DNA from: a virus
Length of the DNA stretch: 22,209 nt
Strand: one strand, 5' to 3'
IMG/VR virus record: IMGVR_UViG_3300034418_002543
Span: 1-22,209 of that record
Position 1 is the stretch's first letter; the number at the start of each line of letters is the position of its first letter. Positions 21,723 to 22,209 of this stretch are shown one piece after another. The position numbers and the translations under genes were made by a program. The notes beneath the pieces were generated by a model that saw only the letters and a list, made by a program, of their open reading frames with translations, ran no database searches and was not told the DNA's origin.

Positions 21723-22209
21723 TTACGCATTCACAGATCGACTAATTTCTGTCCAAAAGACGCCGCCTGCTCCCGTTTTATCTCCGGTTTGCAGAAAACT
21801 AATAATGTCCCATTGGCTCGCGGTAAACGCCGAACCGCCCGACAATCGTTTAGCTGTCGTATTTAGGACGAACGCCGTTGAGTCAGGCGAATGGATATGG
21901 ATCACTTGACCATAGACACCATTCGTGAAATTAGAGATTTCAGATGACGCATTAGCCGACGTAACATCGATACGAAAGGTGGGGTATCGACTAAGTGCGG
22001 CCACATCCACATTGACAGCCGCTCCACCTCCTGCGTTGTCTACATCAACGCGAAGGATAGGTGACGCTACGTCGCTAACCAAAAAGTCATTTGGAACGAT
22101 GTATGGTGCTGAAGTTGCGTTTACAAAATCATTTCCAGCAAAGTACGGCAATGTTGTTAACTGTGGGCCACGAAATCCAGCATAACCCGCTGTCCCTCCA
22201 TTTGGGATA
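21723..22209 (-). CDS. Appendage-like protein, partial (N-terminus off the right edge)
   Basis: The reading frame is open from the right edge to a TAA at 21723, giving at least 161 residues. The first in-frame start-like codon (TTG at 22151) lies inside conserved-looking sequence and is probably not the real start. The visible part begins with a Gly-rich stretch (PNGGTAGYAGFRGP). Thr/Asn/Val-rich beta sequence follows (VPNDFLVSDVASPILRVDVD, GVYGQVIHIHSPDSTAFVL), ending WDIISFLQTG and a short tail. This is typical of the C-terminal part of a tail fibre or spike. It precedes the tailspike by 31 nt. The identity of the missing part is unknown. Confidence 0.65.
   Translation of the reverse strand, partial: IPNGGTAGYAGFRGPQLTTLPYFAGNDFVNATSAPYIVPNDFLVSDVASPILRVDVDNAGGGAAVNVDVAALSRYPTFRIDVTSANASSEISNFTNGVYGQVIHIHSPDSTAFVLNTTAKRLSGGSAFTASQWDIISFLQTGDKTGAGGVFWTEISRSVNA

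Noticed and set aside
1-22209. tRNA genes, CRISPR arrays, insertion sequences, attachment sites, integrase or defence systems
   Set aside because: Nearly all DNA is accounted for by phage genes, the gaps are shorter than 90 bp, and none of these features was recognised in them.

Overview
The window is a contiguous piece of a short-tailed bacteriophage (or prophage) genome. It has about 25 tightly packed genes, almost no non-coding DNA and many stop/start overlaps. From right to left on the minus strand, the virion genes follow the order of Salmonella phage P22: scaffold, coat, gp4-like adaptor, gp10-like stabilization hub, a fibre/needle slot, gp14-like, gp7-like and two large ejection-type proteins. 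Terminase and portal are not in the window and would be expected beyond the right edge. No integrase, repressor, tRNA or CRISPR array was seen. AGGAG-type ribosome sites and the P22-type tail argue for a Gram-negative host, which cannot be named from the sequence.

Layout: 1-3422 (minus) is a replication operon. It encodes a DUF2800-type Cas4/RecB-like nuclease, a probable ssDNA-binding protein and a family A DNA polymerase cut by the left edge. 3423-3508 is a compact divergent control region with two back-to-back sigma70-like promoters sharing one -35 sequence. 3509-5290 is the only plus-strand segment: a VRR-NUC nuclease, a SNF2-type helicase and a small helical protein. 5261-6591 (minus) holds an HTH-metallophosphoesterase and a small HExxH protein. 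6600-7798 is the lysis cassette (M15 peptidase endolysin, 3TM holin, two small membrane proteins). 7809-11722 carries the ejection proteins, 11724-14551 a gp14-like protein plus fibre/adhesin proteins, and 14548-16967 the tail hub and adaptor. 16971-17905 has three small head-associated genes, 17936-19947 coat and scaffold, and 20024-22209 a pectate-lyase-fold tailspike and the end of another appendage-like protein.

The two replication operons together resemble the nuclease, SSB, PolA, VRR-NUC and SNF2 set known from other phages, here joined to P22-like virion genes. The polymerase has leucine at the position equivalent to E. coli Pol I Phe762, which has been linked to temperate phages. The points most worth a second look are the divergent promoter with an apparently leaderless nuclease gene, and a GC-rich hairpin between the ribosome-binding site and the start codon of the polymerase. 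Also notable are the tailspike placed upstream of the scaffold gene and the row of adhesin genes in the gp26 position.
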